A DNA stretch of 64,000 bases from Terribacillus saccharophilus (GTDB lineage Bacteria; Bacillota; Bacilli; Bacillales; Amphibacillaceae). The notes under the pieces are model-generated. The model was not told where the DNA came from and did no database searches. It worked only from the letters and a program-made list of their open reading frames with translations. The stretch is from the NCBI RefSeq assembly GCF_002272745.1, contig NZ_NPBD01000016.1, positions 1 to 64,000 of the forward strand, in the 5' to 3' direction. Positions 51,792 through 59,923 of this stretch are shown piece by piece (the first letter of the stretch is position 1; every line of letters starts with the position of its first letter). The position numbers and the translations under genes were made by a program.

Positions 51792-52919
51792 TTAGGCTTC
51801 TGCTTTAGCCGGTGTTCTAGTTGCAACTCGATAATAATGGCTATCGGATTCAACGTTTTCTCCGTGCAGAAGAATGGTCTCACCAGACGGCAAGTGAACG
51901 AAAGGAACTGCCTCACGTTTCTCCGTGAATTTAATTACCCGCTTTACTTCGATTTCCTTCCGCTGGTGGACAAGATTCGCCAAGTCCTCGACGATGGCGC
52001 TTGCCGTCGGCAGGGCTCCGGCGCCTGGCCCTTGCAGCTTCAGTTTGCCAACTAGGTCACCTTCCACACATACAGCATTATCTACTCCATCCACGCTGTA
52101 CAGAGGATGTGCAGCCGTTAAGATGACTGGTTCGACAGATGCAGTCACCTCTCCGCCAGCGTTTTCAAGCGTAGCAACATGCTTGATTTTCCAACCTTGT
52201 TTTGCAGCGGCTTGGATATCTTGTGAGGAAACTGAGCGGATTCCCTTTCGTGTAACTTTCTCCCAGTCCGGCTGAGCCTCGAATAACAAATCACTCAACA
52301 CCATCAGTTTATAAAAAGCGTCCCAGCCATCAACATCATTTCCGGGATCAGCTTCTGCAAATCCTGCTTCCTGCGCAAGCTGCAGCGCTTCTTCAAACGG
52401 TAGTCCCTTATCTGACATTTCCGTCAGTATAAAGTTGGATGTGCCATTCAAAATCGCCTCTACCTTAACGACGTGGTTGATATGCAGAAGCTGCTTCAGC
52501 GTCCCAATCACCGGCACGCCGCCTGCGACTGCTGCTTCATATTCCAGCCGCACGCCTTTCTTCTTTGCCAAGCGTTTGAGCTCCGCCCCCCTGGAAGCAA
52601 TCAGTTCTTTATTTGCCGTGATGATATGACAGCCATGATGGATAGCTTCAGTCAAGTAGCTGAAGGCTGGCTCAATGCCGACACTCGCTTCGATGATTAC
52701 ATCAAGGTCAGATATTGAGAAAAGCTCCGCTGCATCGTCCGTCAGCAATGCGTCCGTTACTTGCTGTTCATACTTCTGCTTCTCCCGCACCAAGACACCT
52801 GCCACTTGTACTTCCTTACCGAAAATCGTCTGCAGATTCTCTTGGTGGGAGCGGATCGTCCTCCCTACAGCACTTCCTACTGTGCCATATCCAATCAATC
52901 CAATCTTCACTGCTGTCAT
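51792..52919 (-). CDS. hom: Homoserine dehydrogenase without ACT domain
   Basis: A 375-residue NAD(P)H-dependent enzyme reducing aspartate semialdehyde to homoserine. The Rossmann motif is IGLIGYGTVGSAVGRTI. ITANKELIASRGAEL, the catalytic region NGTSNFILTEMSDKG and EADPGNDVDGWDAFYKLMVLSDL with its acidic and lysine residues are all present. Usual Bacillus Hom has about 430 residues with a C-terminal ACT domain for threonine feedback; that domain is absent. Together with the SAM-I riboswitch in front, this points to a copy dedicated to methionine synthesis. AAGGAGG precedes the ATG. Confidence 0.92.
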   Translation of the reverse strand: MTAVKIGLIGYGTVGSAVGRTIRSHQENLQTIFGKEVQVAGVLVREKQKYEQQVTDALLTDDAAELFSISDLDVIIEASVGIEPAFSYLTEAIHHGCHIITANKELIASRGAELKRLAKKKGVRLEYEAAVAGGVPVIGTLKQLLHINHVVKVEAILNGTSNFILTEMSDKGLPFEEALQLAQEAGFAEADPGNDVDGWDAFYKLMVLSDLLFEAQPDWEKVTRKGIRSVSSQDIQAAAKQGWKIKHVATLENAGGEVTASVEPVILTAAHPLYSVDGVDNAVCVEGDLVGKLKLQGPGAGALPTASAIVEDLANLVHQRKEIEVKRVIKFTEKREAVPFVHLPSGETILLHGENVESDSHYYRVATRTPAKAEA

Positions 52920-52950
52920 CTGTTTTGCCTCCTTAAATGATTTTCTGCAT

Positions 52951-53106
52951 AAAAAAAGCCTCCCTGAGAGGACAGGGAGACGAATTTACCGTACTGTGTC
53001 TTCTCTCATCTACAGGAATTAGCACCTATACAAGTTAAAGTTACACTTGCAGGTTGCCGGGCATCATAGGGCCAGTCCCTCCGCCGCTCTTGATAAGAGT
53101 TTTCTA
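52951..53106 (-). promoter_or_regulatory. SAM-I riboswitch (S-box) of hom
   Basis: On the minus strand the leader reads CTCTTATCAAGAG, GGCGGAGGGACTGGCCC, GATGCCCGGCAACC and later GGTGCTAATTCC, the conserved S-box core. It ends in a terminator, CTCCCTG / CAGGGAG followed by GCTTTTTTT (52951-52980). SAM binding ends transcription, so hom is expressed when SAM is low. Confidence 0.96.
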
Positions 53107-53123
53107 TTCGTTTGTTATGAAGG

Positions 53124-53152
53124 AGTTTAGCATGAATAATATATAGAGTCAA
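53124..53152 (-). promoter_or_regulatory. Promoter of the S-box/hom transcript
   Basis: TTGACT (53147-53152), a 17-nt spacer and TAAACT (53124-53129) on the minus strand. Confidence 0.75.
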
Positions 53153-53170
53153 CTGAAAATTCTAACAACA

Positions 53171-54181
53171 TTATCCGACAAGACTGTCATAAAGGGAACG
53201 TGCTCGGCTTATATCGGCCACACCATGAATGATCGCCCTGCCATCGGCAAATAACACAATTCGATGACCCTTGTATTGAAAGGCAAGCAAGTATTTATTG
53301 GCAGTGACCTGGTCAAGTGCAGTTGCCCATTCTTCTGATAAAGCTGGCAAATCCAGTGATTTCTTGGCGCTAGGCCGGATATGGACAGCCTCCCTGCCGC
53401 AAAGCACATCAAGCCTCGTCTGGGAGGAACCATTCAAAAAAGGCAATTCTGCATTTGTGCCGCAACTGGAACAGCTTGCATTACGAAGGCTATTTACGTC
53501 CATCCTCGTATAATCCCCTGTCCATATATCAAACGCACATAGTTCTGCCTTTACTTCCTGACCGCATAAGATTCGCAATGCTTGTGTGACTTGCATCGCT
53601 GCCACCCATTGGACAATCGGGCTGATGATTCCCGCTGTATCACATGTTTCGCTTTGCTGCGGGAGCTGTTCCAGAAGACAGTGAAGACATGGAGAATCTT
53701 TATCTGCAAGCACTGGGTATGTTATCCCATAGCTGCCTACACATGCTCCATATAAGTAAGGAATATTATGCTTCAATGCTGCATCATTGACAATTAAGCG
53801 TGTCTCGAAATTATCTGTAGCATCCACAATTACATCTGCACCTTCTATCAGATGCTCGATATTATGGTGATCAACATTTTCGATCACTGTATGCAGTGTA
53901 ACTTGATGATTGATTGCCTGTAATCGCTCCCTTGCTGCAGAAGCTTTCGGCAGATAAGCAGCAGCATCTTGCTCCGTATACAGCTGCTGGCGCTGGAGAT
54001 TATGAAATTCAACATAATCCCGATCAATAAGCATCAGTTCTCCAATACCTGCACGTACCAGCATCTCTGCTGAAGCAGAACCTAATGCTCCCATCCCTAT
54101 TAAGACAATTTTACTGTTTTCTACCTGCGCCTGCCCATCCTTGCCGATGAACAGCTCCTGTTTCCGATAACGATCCTTCAT
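53171..54181 (-). CDS. thiF: ThiF, ThiS adenylyltransferase
   Basis: A 336-residue E1-like enzyme that adenylates the C terminus of ThiS for sulfur loading. Nucleotide-binding motif IVLIGMGALGSASAEMLVRAG, the conserved LIDRDYVEFHNLQRQQLYTE, VDATDNFETRLIVNDAALKH, and two zinc-binding CxxC pairs (CLHC and CSSC) are visible. It has a C-terminal extension of about 90 residues after the zinc site, shorter than a full rhodanese. It is the last gene of the thi operon, overlapping thiG by one base. Confidence 0.9.
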   Translation of the reverse strand: MKDRYRKQELFIGKDGQAQVENSKIVLIGMGALGSASAEMLVRAGIGELMLIDRDYVEFHNLQRQQLYTEQDAAAYLPKASAARERLQAINHQVTLHTVIENVDHHNIEHLIEGADVIVDATDNFETRLIVNDAALKHNIPYLYGACVGSYGITYPVLADKDSPCLHCLLEQLPQQSETCDTAGIISPIVQWVAAMQVTQALRILCGQEVKAELCAFDIWTGDYTRMDVNSLRNASCSSCGTNAELPFLNGSSQTRLDVLCGREAVHIRPSAKKSLDLPALSEEWATALDQVTANKYLLAFQYKGHRIVLFADGRAIIHGVADISRARSLYDSLVG

Positions 54182-54945
54182 CAGGTAATCAAACCTTCAT
54201 TCGGGCTGCTTGCTACTGCGTAATTTTTTTCGGGAATTCTTCCTGCTTCGAACCCTAATCGGCCTGCCTCAATGGCTAGCTTCATCGCATGTGCCATACG
54301 AACAGGGTCACCAGCGCCGGACACAGCTGTATTCAACAAGACACCATCAGCCCCAAGTTCCATTGCATACGCAGCATCTTTGGGTGAACCAATACCAGCA
54401 TCTACAATGACTGGTACACTGCTCTGTTCAATAATCATGCGCAGGTTGAAAGGATTGATGATTCCTCTCCCCGACCCAATTGGCGATGCACCTGGCATGA
54501 TTGCATGCACTCCCAGATCCACAAGTCGCTTGGCTAATACAACATCATCCGAAGTGTAAGGCAGAACAATGAAGCCCTCATCCAACAGCATTTCCGAAGC
54601 TCGCAAAGTCTCGACTGGATCTGGAAGCAATGTCCTATCACAGCCGATCACTTCCACCTTCACCATATCGCATAACCCGGAAGCTTTGGCTAGTTTGGCA
54701 ATACGAACAGCCTCCTCTGCCGTCTTTGCCCCTGCTGTATTTGGCAGTAAAGAGTACTTTTCCAAATCCAGCTGTTCCAGGAAATTAGGCTGAGATGGCT
54801 CAAATATATCCATCCGCCTTACAGCAAATGTCAGTATCTCTGCCTTCGAAATATTGACTGCCTCTTCCTGCACCTCAAATGACGGGTATTTCCCTGTTCC
54901 TAGTAATAAGCGAGAAGTAAAAGTCTTATCTGCAATCTGTAACAT
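54181..54945 (-). CDS. thiG: Thiazole synthase ThiG
   Basis: A 254-residue TIM-barrel enzyme that forms thiazole phosphate from deoxyxylulose-5-phosphate, dehydroglycine and ThiS-thiocarboxylate. Typical stretches are [28 protein letters not shown], the active-site lysine in [10 protein letters not shown] (about residue 95), [44 protein letters not shown]. The length equals the family norm. GGAGGATGAAGG precedes the ATG. Confidence 0.95.
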   Translation of the reverse strand: MLQIADKTFTSRLLLGTGKYPSFEVQEEAVNISKAEILTFAVRRMDIFEPSQPNFLEQLDLEKYSLLPNTAGAKTAEEAVRIAKLAKASGLCDMVKVEVIGCDRTLLPDPVETLRASEMLLDEGFIVLPYTSDDVVLAKRLVDLGVHAIMPGASPIGSGRGIINPFNLRMIIEQSSVPVIVDAGIGSPKDAAYAMELGADGVLLNTAVSGAGDPVRMAHAMKLAIEAGRLGFEAGRIPEKNYAVASSPNEGLIT

Positions 54946-54948
54946 CCT

Positions 54949-55152
54949 TCATCCTCCTCCTACAAAATGAATCAGCTCGACTTTATCACCATTTCTAATC
55001 GGCCGTTCTGCATATGCAGTCTTGTTAATGATCTCTTTGTTCAGTTCGACAATCACAATCCTTTTTTCCAGGGAAAGTGATGCTAACAGCTGAGCTATAG
55101 TCTTGATATCAGCGGATAGTTCCTGTTGCCTGCCATTCAGCTGAATGTTCAC
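54949..55152 (-). CDS. thiS: Sulfur carrier protein ThiS
   Basis: A 67-residue ubiquitin-like carrier ending in VGGG, so it has the Gly-Gly terminus needed for thiocarboxylation. Core residues RIVIVELNKEIINKTAYAERPIRNGDKVELIHFVGGG fit the family. The start is taken as GTG at 55152, seven bases after GGAGG and overlapping the thiO stop; the frame upstream of it belongs to the thiO region. Confidence 0.92.
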   Translation of the reverse strand: MNIQLNGRQQELSADIKTIAQLLASLSLEKRIVIVELNKEIINKTAYAERPIRNGDKVELIHFVGGG

Positions 55153-56273
55153 ATCAACACCTCCTCGCCAGTGTTCAATCTGTCGACACGAAATGCTTCC
55201 TTCCATTCTTCCGGAACTACATTGCTGCCTATCAAATCACAAATCATCTTACCCGTAGCTGGAGCAAGCAGAATTCCATTGCGCTGATGTCCAGCAGCAA
55301 TAAACAAGCCCTTCATTTCCGGATGTTCACCAATCAGCGGCTTGCCATCAGATGTCTGAGGTCTAAGACCTGCCCAGCTTCTGCGGAACGGCATCTTATC
55401 CACCTCTGGCAGCATCTTTCTCGCTTTCTCCACGATAGTCTGTAATCCGCCAAGTGTGGGTTCGGTACTCCAATCATTCTTGATCTTGGTTGCACCTATG
55501 ATCAACTCGTTGTTGTTCCGCGGGACAATATAATGCTGGTCATGGAATAAACTGCATGTAAGAGGAGTTTGTGTATTTGTAACAGCAATGCACTCACCCT
55601 TGACTGGAAAAATTGGCGTTCCCAACCCTGAACGCTGGAGCAGTGCATTACTCCAAACCCCGCTGGCAATCACCACACGTTCGGCCTGCCATTCTCCCTT
55701 GGAAGTCCGTAATCGATAGTGATCGGATTCCTTCACAATCTCATCGACACTGGTATAAGCGTTAATTCGGGCACCTAGCATACTTGCGGCTGTATGGAAT
55801 CCTCGGCAAGCAATTTCAGGTGTGACATGCACATCCTCAGCCATATGGAATGCACCTAAAACAGATTTTGACAGTCCTGGCATCTTCTTCGTGACAGTTG
55901 GACAATCCAGCCAAGTCACACCTTTCAAAGAAGAGAACTGAGACAGCAACATTTCTTTTTCCTCTTCATTAAAAACAAGCTGCATTAATCCTCCTGTGCG
56001 GCGTTCGATGTCTATCCCAGTCAGAGAACGAATATCCGTTTCCGCTTCTTCGTACATCGCTTGACTAGTACGAGCAAAGGAGTATAGGGAAGCACCAAAT
56101 TCTTTAAACTCCGAATGTGCTCCAAGCATACCAGCGGCTGCTTGCGTCGATCCTGATCCAACTTTTCCTGCTTCGAGCAATTCCACCTGATGGCCAGCCT
56201 TTGCTAAATAATAAGCGATTGCACTGCCGATGATACCTCCTCCGACAACTGCTACTTCACTGGATTTCGTCAA
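55149..56273 (-). CDS. thiO: Glycine oxidase ThiO
   Basis: A 374-residue FAD enzyme of the DAO family that oxidises glycine to the imine used by ThiG. The FAD-binding motif is VAVVGGGIIGSAIAYYLAKAG, followed by VELLEAGKVGSGSTQAAAGML; the C-terminal block RSWAGLRPQTSDGKPLIGE contains the substrate arginine and GLFIAAGHQRNGILLAPATGK is typical. The start is a TTG with GGGAGGAG upstream, within the last codons of tenI, so the genes are coupled. Confidence 0.93.
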   Translation of the reverse strand: MTKSSEVAVVGGGIIGSAIAYYLAKAGHQVELLEAGKVGSGSTQAAAGMLGAHSEFKEFGASLYSFARTSQAMYEEAETDIRSLTGIDIERRTGGLMQLVFNEEEKEMLLSQFSSLKGVTWLDCPTVTKKMPGLSKSVLGAFHMAEDVHVTPEIACRGFHTAASMLGARINAYTSVDEIVKESDHYRLRTSKGEWQAERVVIASGVWSNALLQRSGLGTPIFPVKGECIAVTNTQTPLTCSLFHDQHYIVPRNNNELIIGATKIKNDWSTEPTLGGLQTIVEKARKMLPEVDKMPFRRSWAGLRPQTSDGKPLIGEHPEMKGLFIAAGHQRNGILLAPATGKMICDLIGSNVVPEEWKEAFRVDRLNTGEEVLM

Positions 56274-56874
56274 GACGAAGACACTCCTCCCTTAATTTCT
56301 TCACGGCACTAAGCGGATCTTTCGCTGAAAAGATACCACTCATAACAGCAACTCCATCTAATTCAAGCGCTTTCAAAGAGACTAATCGTTCAACATCTAT
56401 TCCTCCTATTCCGTACAATGGAATTCGGATGTTCTGACGAATAGACCCTAAATTGGCTAATGGCTGCGGGGATTTCCCTTTTTTACTGGCTGTTGAAAAA
56501 CAATGCCCGTAGAGCGCATATGCCACTCCGGCAGCCTCCGCCTGTACTGCTTCTTCGAGCGAATGGACAGGCGCACCAATCCGCAAATCAGGATACAGCT
56601 TTTTCAATTCTTCCAGCGGAAGACCCTGACCCGGTATATGAACTTGCTTTAAGCCAAGCAGCAATGCGACATCTACCCGATCATTGAGCCAAAGCTTGTG
56701 TGCCGGCAGGCCTTCCTCCAAGAGCTCCATGCAAAGCTGATACACCAATCCAGCTGGTTTTTGCTTCTCCCGGATTTGCACATGATCTACATAAGGATGT
56801 ATCTCAAGCAAGATACGCACCAAGTCTGCTGCCTCATGTGCATCATCAGTTACTGCCATCAATCTGATTGCCAT
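56257..56874 (-). CDS. tenI: Thiazole tautomerase TenI (ThiE-like)
   Basis: About 205 residues of the ThiE/TenI TIM-barrel family. RLMAVTDD opens the barrel; VDHVQIREKQKPAG is the phosphate/substrate loop, followed by LWLNDRVDVALLLGLKQVHIPGQGL and YALYGHCFSTASKKGK; the end reads IPLYGIGGIDVERL. Its position at the head of the operon and the HIPGQGLP motif in place of the ThiE HLGQ pattern favour TenI (thiazole tautomerase) over thiamine phosphate synthase. The start is uncertain: the ATG at 56874 is only two bases from AGGAGG. Confidence 0.85.
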   Translation of the reverse strand: MAIRLMAVTDDAHEAADLVRILLEIHPYVDHVQIREKQKPAGLVYQLCMELLEEGLPAHKLWLNDRVDVALLLGLKQVHIPGQGLPLEELKKLYPDLRIGAPVHSLEEAVQAEAAGVAYALYGHCFSTASKKGKSPQPLANLGSIRQNIRIPLYGIGGIDVERLVSLKALELDGVAVMSGIFSAKDPLSAVKKLREECLRLDEIQ

Positions 56875-56903
56875 CACCTCCTGTATCGAACAGGCCGGAC
56901 ATA

Positions 56904-56937
56904 CAAAAAACACCACTCCCCAAAGGAAAGTGGTGTG
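56904..56937 (-). terminator. Expression-platform terminator of the TPP riboswitch
   Basis: The stem ACACCACT / AGTGGTGT with a purine-rich loop is followed by a T5 run on the minus strand, between the aptamer and tenI. Confidence 0.82.
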
Positions 56938-56939
56938 AA

Positions 56940-57083
56940 ACTTGCGAATAAATACATACAAAAAAGCATGTAAACTCGAGTGTCTACACTTTCCTACGCA
57001 GGTCCGAACCTGTTCAGGTTATGAGGGTTTAAAGAGTCAATACTCTTAATCTCAGCCCTTATAAAGGGCTCCCCTAGTGTGAA
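56940..57083 (-). promoter_or_regulatory. TPP riboswitch (THI element) of the thi operon
   Basis: On the minus strand CACTAGGGGAGCCC, GGGCTGAGATTAAGAG, AACCCTCATAACCTGAACAG and GGACCTGCGTAGGAAAGTG follow in order, the full THI-box aptamer (56983-57083). A weaker hairpin GTAGAC / GTTTAC follows, then the terminator at 56904-56937. TPP should repress the operon. Confidence 0.96.
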
Positions 57084-57102
57084 TCATTATGAACTTACCC
57101 AC

Positions 57103-57130
57103 ATCGTAACATAAATAGCATTTTATGCAA
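57103..57130 (-). promoter_or_regulatory. Promoter of the thi operon
   Basis: TTGCAT (57125-57130), a 16-nt spacer and TACGAT (57103-57108) on the minus strand, just upstream of the aptamer. Confidence 0.6.
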
Positions 57131-57146
57131 GATTTTGATTATAAAA

Positions 57147-57184
57147 AAGAAAAGACCATCTGGTTTTTTCCAGATGGTCTTTCA
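57147..57184 (-). terminator. Terminator of the SDR operon
   Basis: The stem AAAGACCATCTGG / CCAGATGGTCTTT with an A6 loop is followed by TCTTTTTT on the minus strand. Confidence 0.92.
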
Positions 57185-57192
57185 GCGCTTAC

Positions 57193-57975
57193 TTAGTATT
57201 TATAAGATTGTCCGCCATCAATTGGTATAACAGTAGCATTGATGAAGTTTGCTTGATCAGAAAGAAGGAATGCAACAAGATAACCAACTTCCTCTGGCTT
57301 ACCGAAACGTTTCATCGGGTTAACGCTGACGAATTCTTTGCCCGCCTCTTCCCAGTTTTCTCCGCCAAGCTGACGAAGCGAACCTTCAACCATTGGTGTC
57401 ATGATGGCACCTGGTGCAATGGCTTTAATGCTTACACCGAATTGCCCGTATTCGATACCGGAGTTTTTAGTAAGACCTACTACACCATGCTTACTTGCTG
57501 CATAGCCGGACTGGTTACCAATTCCGCGGATACCACCTACAGAAGCTGTATTTACTACAGAACCATGACCTTGCTCTTTCATTACTTTTAATACGTGACG
57601 CAAGCCGTAGAAAACACCATTCAAGTTAATGTTCACAACGCGGTCGAATTCATCTACAGGATACTCTTCTGTTAGATTCTGTGTTCCTTCTACACCAGCA
57701 TTGTTGAAGAAACTATCGATCTTGCCAAACTGATCAACTGTTTGTTTTACATACGCTTCAACTTCCGGTTCATTTGCACAGTTTGCCACAATTGTAATAA
57801 CCTCTGCTTCAGGTGCTGCTGCAAGAACCTCCTGCTTTGTCTCTTCTAATCCTTTTTCACTTATATCAACGAGGGATAGTTTTGCGCCTTCTTTCGCTAC
57901 TTGCAATGCTGCTGAACGGCCTAATCCAGAACCGCCACCTGTAATCAACACTACTTTATCTTCAAAACGTTTCAT
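57193..57975 (-). CDS. Short-chain dehydrogenase/reductase
   Basis: A 260-residue classical SDR. The cofactor motif is VVLITGGGSGLGRSAAL, with an Asp (SLVDIS) after strand 2 that favours NAD(H). NNAGVEG and the catalytic Ser and YxxxK are present (SVGGIRGIGNQSGYAASKHG, Tyr near residue 155). The end IDGGQSYKY is usual. Second gene of a two-SDR operon (26 bp gap). The alcohol or ketone substrate is unknown; B. subtilis-type relatives are general stress or polyol dehydrogenases. Confidence 0.91.
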   Translation of the reverse strand: MKRFEDKVVLITGGGSGLGRSAALQVAKEGAKLSLVDISEKGLEETKQEVLAAAPEAEVITIVANCANEPEVEAYVKQTVDQFGKIDSFFNNAGVEGTQNLTEEYPVDEFDRVVNINLNGVFYGLRHVLKVMKEQGHGSVVNTASVGGIRGIGNQSGYAASKHGVVGLTKNSGIEYGQFGVSIKAIAPGAIMTPMVEGSLRQLGGENWEEAGKEFVSVNPMKRFGKPEEVGYLVAFLLSDQANFINATVIPIDGGQSYKY

Positions 57976-58001
57976 AGAAAATCTCTCCTTTTATAATTGT
58001 A

Positions 58002-58754
58002 TTAAATTGCTGTAAATCCGCCATCAATCGGAACAACTACGCCGTTTATATAAGGTGCTTTTCCAGTCAATAGGAATGCGACAAGCTCTGCTACTTCCTC
58101 GGGCTGGCCAAGACGCTTCTGAGGAATCGGTTCTGTCGCATTTTTAAATGCATCTGGATTCTTCTCTTTGTATTCCCGAACCATCGGTGTCTCCGTCGTA
58201 CCTGGAGCAATCGCGTTCACGACAATGCCTTGCTCGGCATACTCAGCAGCCAAGGTCTTCGTGATACCGACCATCGCATGCTTCGTTGCGGAATATGTAC
58301 CAACTGTCGCCTGCCCAACAACACCCGCTGTGGATGACGTGTTGACAATTCGCCCGCCGCCATTAGCAAGCATCACTTCCAATACATATTTCAAACCGTA
58401 AAGGGCTCCATTTAGATTAATTCCTAATACCAAATCGATCTGCTCGATTGTATTATCCACAAATTTTACCCCAGGGCCGGAAATACCTGCATTATTATAG
58501 AACATATCGATGGTACCAAATACCTCAACCGTTTTATCTACATAATGCTTTACTTCTTCTGCCTTGCTTACATCAGCTTTAACGAAGATAGCTTTTGATC
58601 CCTTTTCTTCTACTAAACGAACTGTCTCTTGACCGGCAGCTTCAGATACATCAACGACGCTGATTGCGATACCTTCTTCAGCCAGTCGCAATGCCACAGC
58701 TTGTCCAAGTCCGCTGCCCCCTCCAGTGATGATTGCAACTTTCTGCTCACCCAT
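58002..58754 (-). CDS. Short-chain dehydrogenase/reductase
   Basis: A 250-residue classical SDR paralogous to its neighbour. It has VAIITGGGSGLGQAVALRLA, SVVDVSEAAG (Asp after strand 2, NAD preference), NNAGISGPG, the catalytic STAGVVGQATVGTYSATKHAMVG with Tyr and Lys, and the final PIDGGFTAI. The frame extends to 58775; 58754 is chosen because GGGGGG precedes it by nine bases. It is first in the operon, behind a promoter with inverted repeats. Confidence 0.9.
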   Translation of the reverse strand: MGEQKVAIITGGGSGLGQAVALRLAEEGIAISVVDVSEAAGQETVRLVEEKGSKAIFVKADVSKAEEVKHYVDKTVEVFGTIDMFYNNAGISGPGVKFVDNTIEQIDLVLGINLNGALYGLKYVLEVMLANGGGRIVNTSSTAGVVGQATVGTYSATKHAMVGITKTLAAEYAEQGIVVNAIAPGTTETPMVREYKEKNPDAFKNATEPIPQKRLGQPEEVAELVAFLLTGKAPYINGVVVPIDGGFTAI

Positions 58755-58782
58755 AAGCAAAGCCCCCCTAAGCATTGAGAAA

Positions 58783-58840
58783 TAGGTTTATTTACCTACC
58801 TCTATGTAAAAGCTTACACCTACATTGAAAATACAGTCAA
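58783..58840 (-). promoter_or_regulatory. Promoter and candidate operators of the SDR operon
   Basis: TTGACT (58835-58840), an 18-nt spacer and TAAGCT (58811-58816) on the minus strand. Two inverted repeats overlap and follow it: TGTAA-AAGC-TTACA at 58805-58818, covering the -10, and TAGGT-N6-ACCTA at 58783-58798. A repressor is likely, but no regulator gene is adjacent. Confidence 0.5.
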
Positions 58841-59413
58841 GCGAATTGCAATGGGACAAAATCATTTATTACACATATAAGATTAATATGTTCATTAATT
58901 CATTTTGTAATACTTTTGGCAGAGGCAGAAGCGGTGCTGCTCATGATTTCCTATCAAGTGAATGCTTTGAATCAAGTTGGGGGTAATGTGCGAGTGGATC
59001 AGGGTAGCGGATTTGTCCGGCAATGCTTTCTATACCGGAGACCACCCTTTTTAATTGAAATGTTTCATTATGCAAATTTTGCTTTAACTTTAAATTGTAT
59101 CTTGCTTTCTATATTCTTCGGCGGCAGCAGAATGGAGGGTGCTTTCATCGGTTTTCCAATTTTCCCCTAATACGCCTTATAGATATCTTCTATCTCCGTT
59201 TTATAGGGCGCGCACCTCCGTACTTTACTGAACGGCTTACTACCAGGATATAGACATTAATCAGCCTGTCTGAAACGTAATATGTTTCTCCAATGGACCA
59301 TTTAACCGGATGAGGCCGCATCTATTCTTTATTTCTGTATTCCTGGATATTTTCATCAAACTTTTTTCTTTGCAGATAGATAGCGTCAAAATGATCCTGC
59401 ATATAGCTGCTTT
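58841..59413. other. Gene-poor stretch between the SDR and Nudix operons
   Basis: No convincing protein gene is seen in these 573 bases. A plus-strand frame at 58916-59170 has no ribosome-binding site and an unlikely composition. On the minus strand two short frames follow the Nudix gene, described separately. The stretch may be a decayed gene or simply intergenic. Confidence 0.5.
59190..59321 (-). CDS. Possible small protein of 43 residues (doubtful)
   Basis: ATG at 59321 opens MRPHPVKWSIGETYYVSDRLINVYILVVSRS and ends after 43 codons. It overlaps the stop of the 31-codon frame before it (TAGATG). The composition looks protein-like, but there is no clear ribosome-binding site and no known family, so it may be a remnant. 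Confidence 0.25.
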   Translation of the reverse strand: MRPHPVKWSIGETYYVSDRLINVYILVVSRSVKYGGARPIKRR

Positions 59414-59417
59414 TCAT
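59322..59417 (-). CDS. Possible 31-residue small protein coupled to the Nudix gene
   Basis: The ATG at 59417 overlaps the Nudix stop codon (ATGA) and encodes MKSSYMQDHFDAIYLQRKKF followed by DENIQEYRNKE. The charged helical look and the coupling are suggestive, but length and lack of homology knowledge keep this tentative. Confidence 0.35.
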   Translation of the reverse strand: MKSSYMQDHFDAIYLQRKKFDENIQEYRNKE

Positions 59418-59905
59418 TCCGCATCCACAGAGATTATCTCTTTATGAATCAGATGCACTGGTGCAGATGGCAAATTGACTAGCTTTTCTCGCAGGAAATC
59501 CGGTTTTAGAGAGATCGCCTCGATTCTTTCCAAGGGAATCCATTCGTAAATAAAATCCCCAGCAACATGAGAAATAACCTCTCCAGTCCCCTGAAGTTTA
59601 CTTTCTACATCTTTCATCAAATAAATAAAACTGTACTCATGGAAGGGACGATCTCGATACGCGAAAAAATTCTCCACGACCCATAGAAGCTGTTCTGCCT
59701 GAGCAGAAATGCCAAGTTCCTCCTCAAATTCTCGCTCCACAGCATGAGCTGAATCTTCTCCAAGCTGGATTCGTCCGCCAATCAGCGTCCAGAATGGGTC
59801 CTTCTTGTTCTTATGCAGCAGCACATGATTATCTTTTACAATAATGCCCGCTGTCCGGCAATTCAGCACCTGTTCTCCTAAATCAATGGTTAAATCCTGC
59901 GTCAT
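59414..59905 (-). CDS. Nudix hydrolase
   Basis: A 163-residue enzyme with a full Nudix box from GGRIQLGEDSAHAVEREF through EEELG (residues about 43-65). The N-terminal strand TAGIIVKDNHVLLHKNKKDPFWTLIGG is typical of MutT-like members; the C-terminal half contains IYLMKDVESK and IYEWIPLERIEAISLKP. Substrate unknown. The start at 59905 (MTQDLT) follows GGGGGG; an upstream GTG is possible. It is third gene of a membrane protein/serine hydrolase/Nudix operon. Confidence 0.87.
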   Translation of the reverse strand: MTQDLTIDLGEQVLNCRTAGIIVKDNHVLLHKNKKDPFWTLIGGRIQLGEDSAHAVEREFEEELGISAQAEQLLWVVENFFAYRDRPFHEYSFIYLMKDVESKLQGTGEVISHVAGDFIYEWIPLERIEAISLKPDFLREKLVNLPSAPVHLIHKEIISVDAE

Positions 59906-59923
59906 TTGCTTCGTGCCCCCCAC

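Noticed and set aside
57176..57190. cre-like GTAAGCGCT at the end of the SDR operon
   Set aside because: It lies at the stop codon and terminator, lacks the TG start of the consensus, and has no promoter near it.
58805..58818. cre box upstream of the SDR genes
   Set aside because: TGTAAAAGCTTACA is symmetric but has AGCT in the centre where cre needs CG, so it is listed only as an unassigned inverted repeat.
58916..59170. 84-codon open frame on the plus strand
   Set aside because: There is no Shine-Dalgarno sequence or promoter, and the sequence lacks any recognisable protein pattern.
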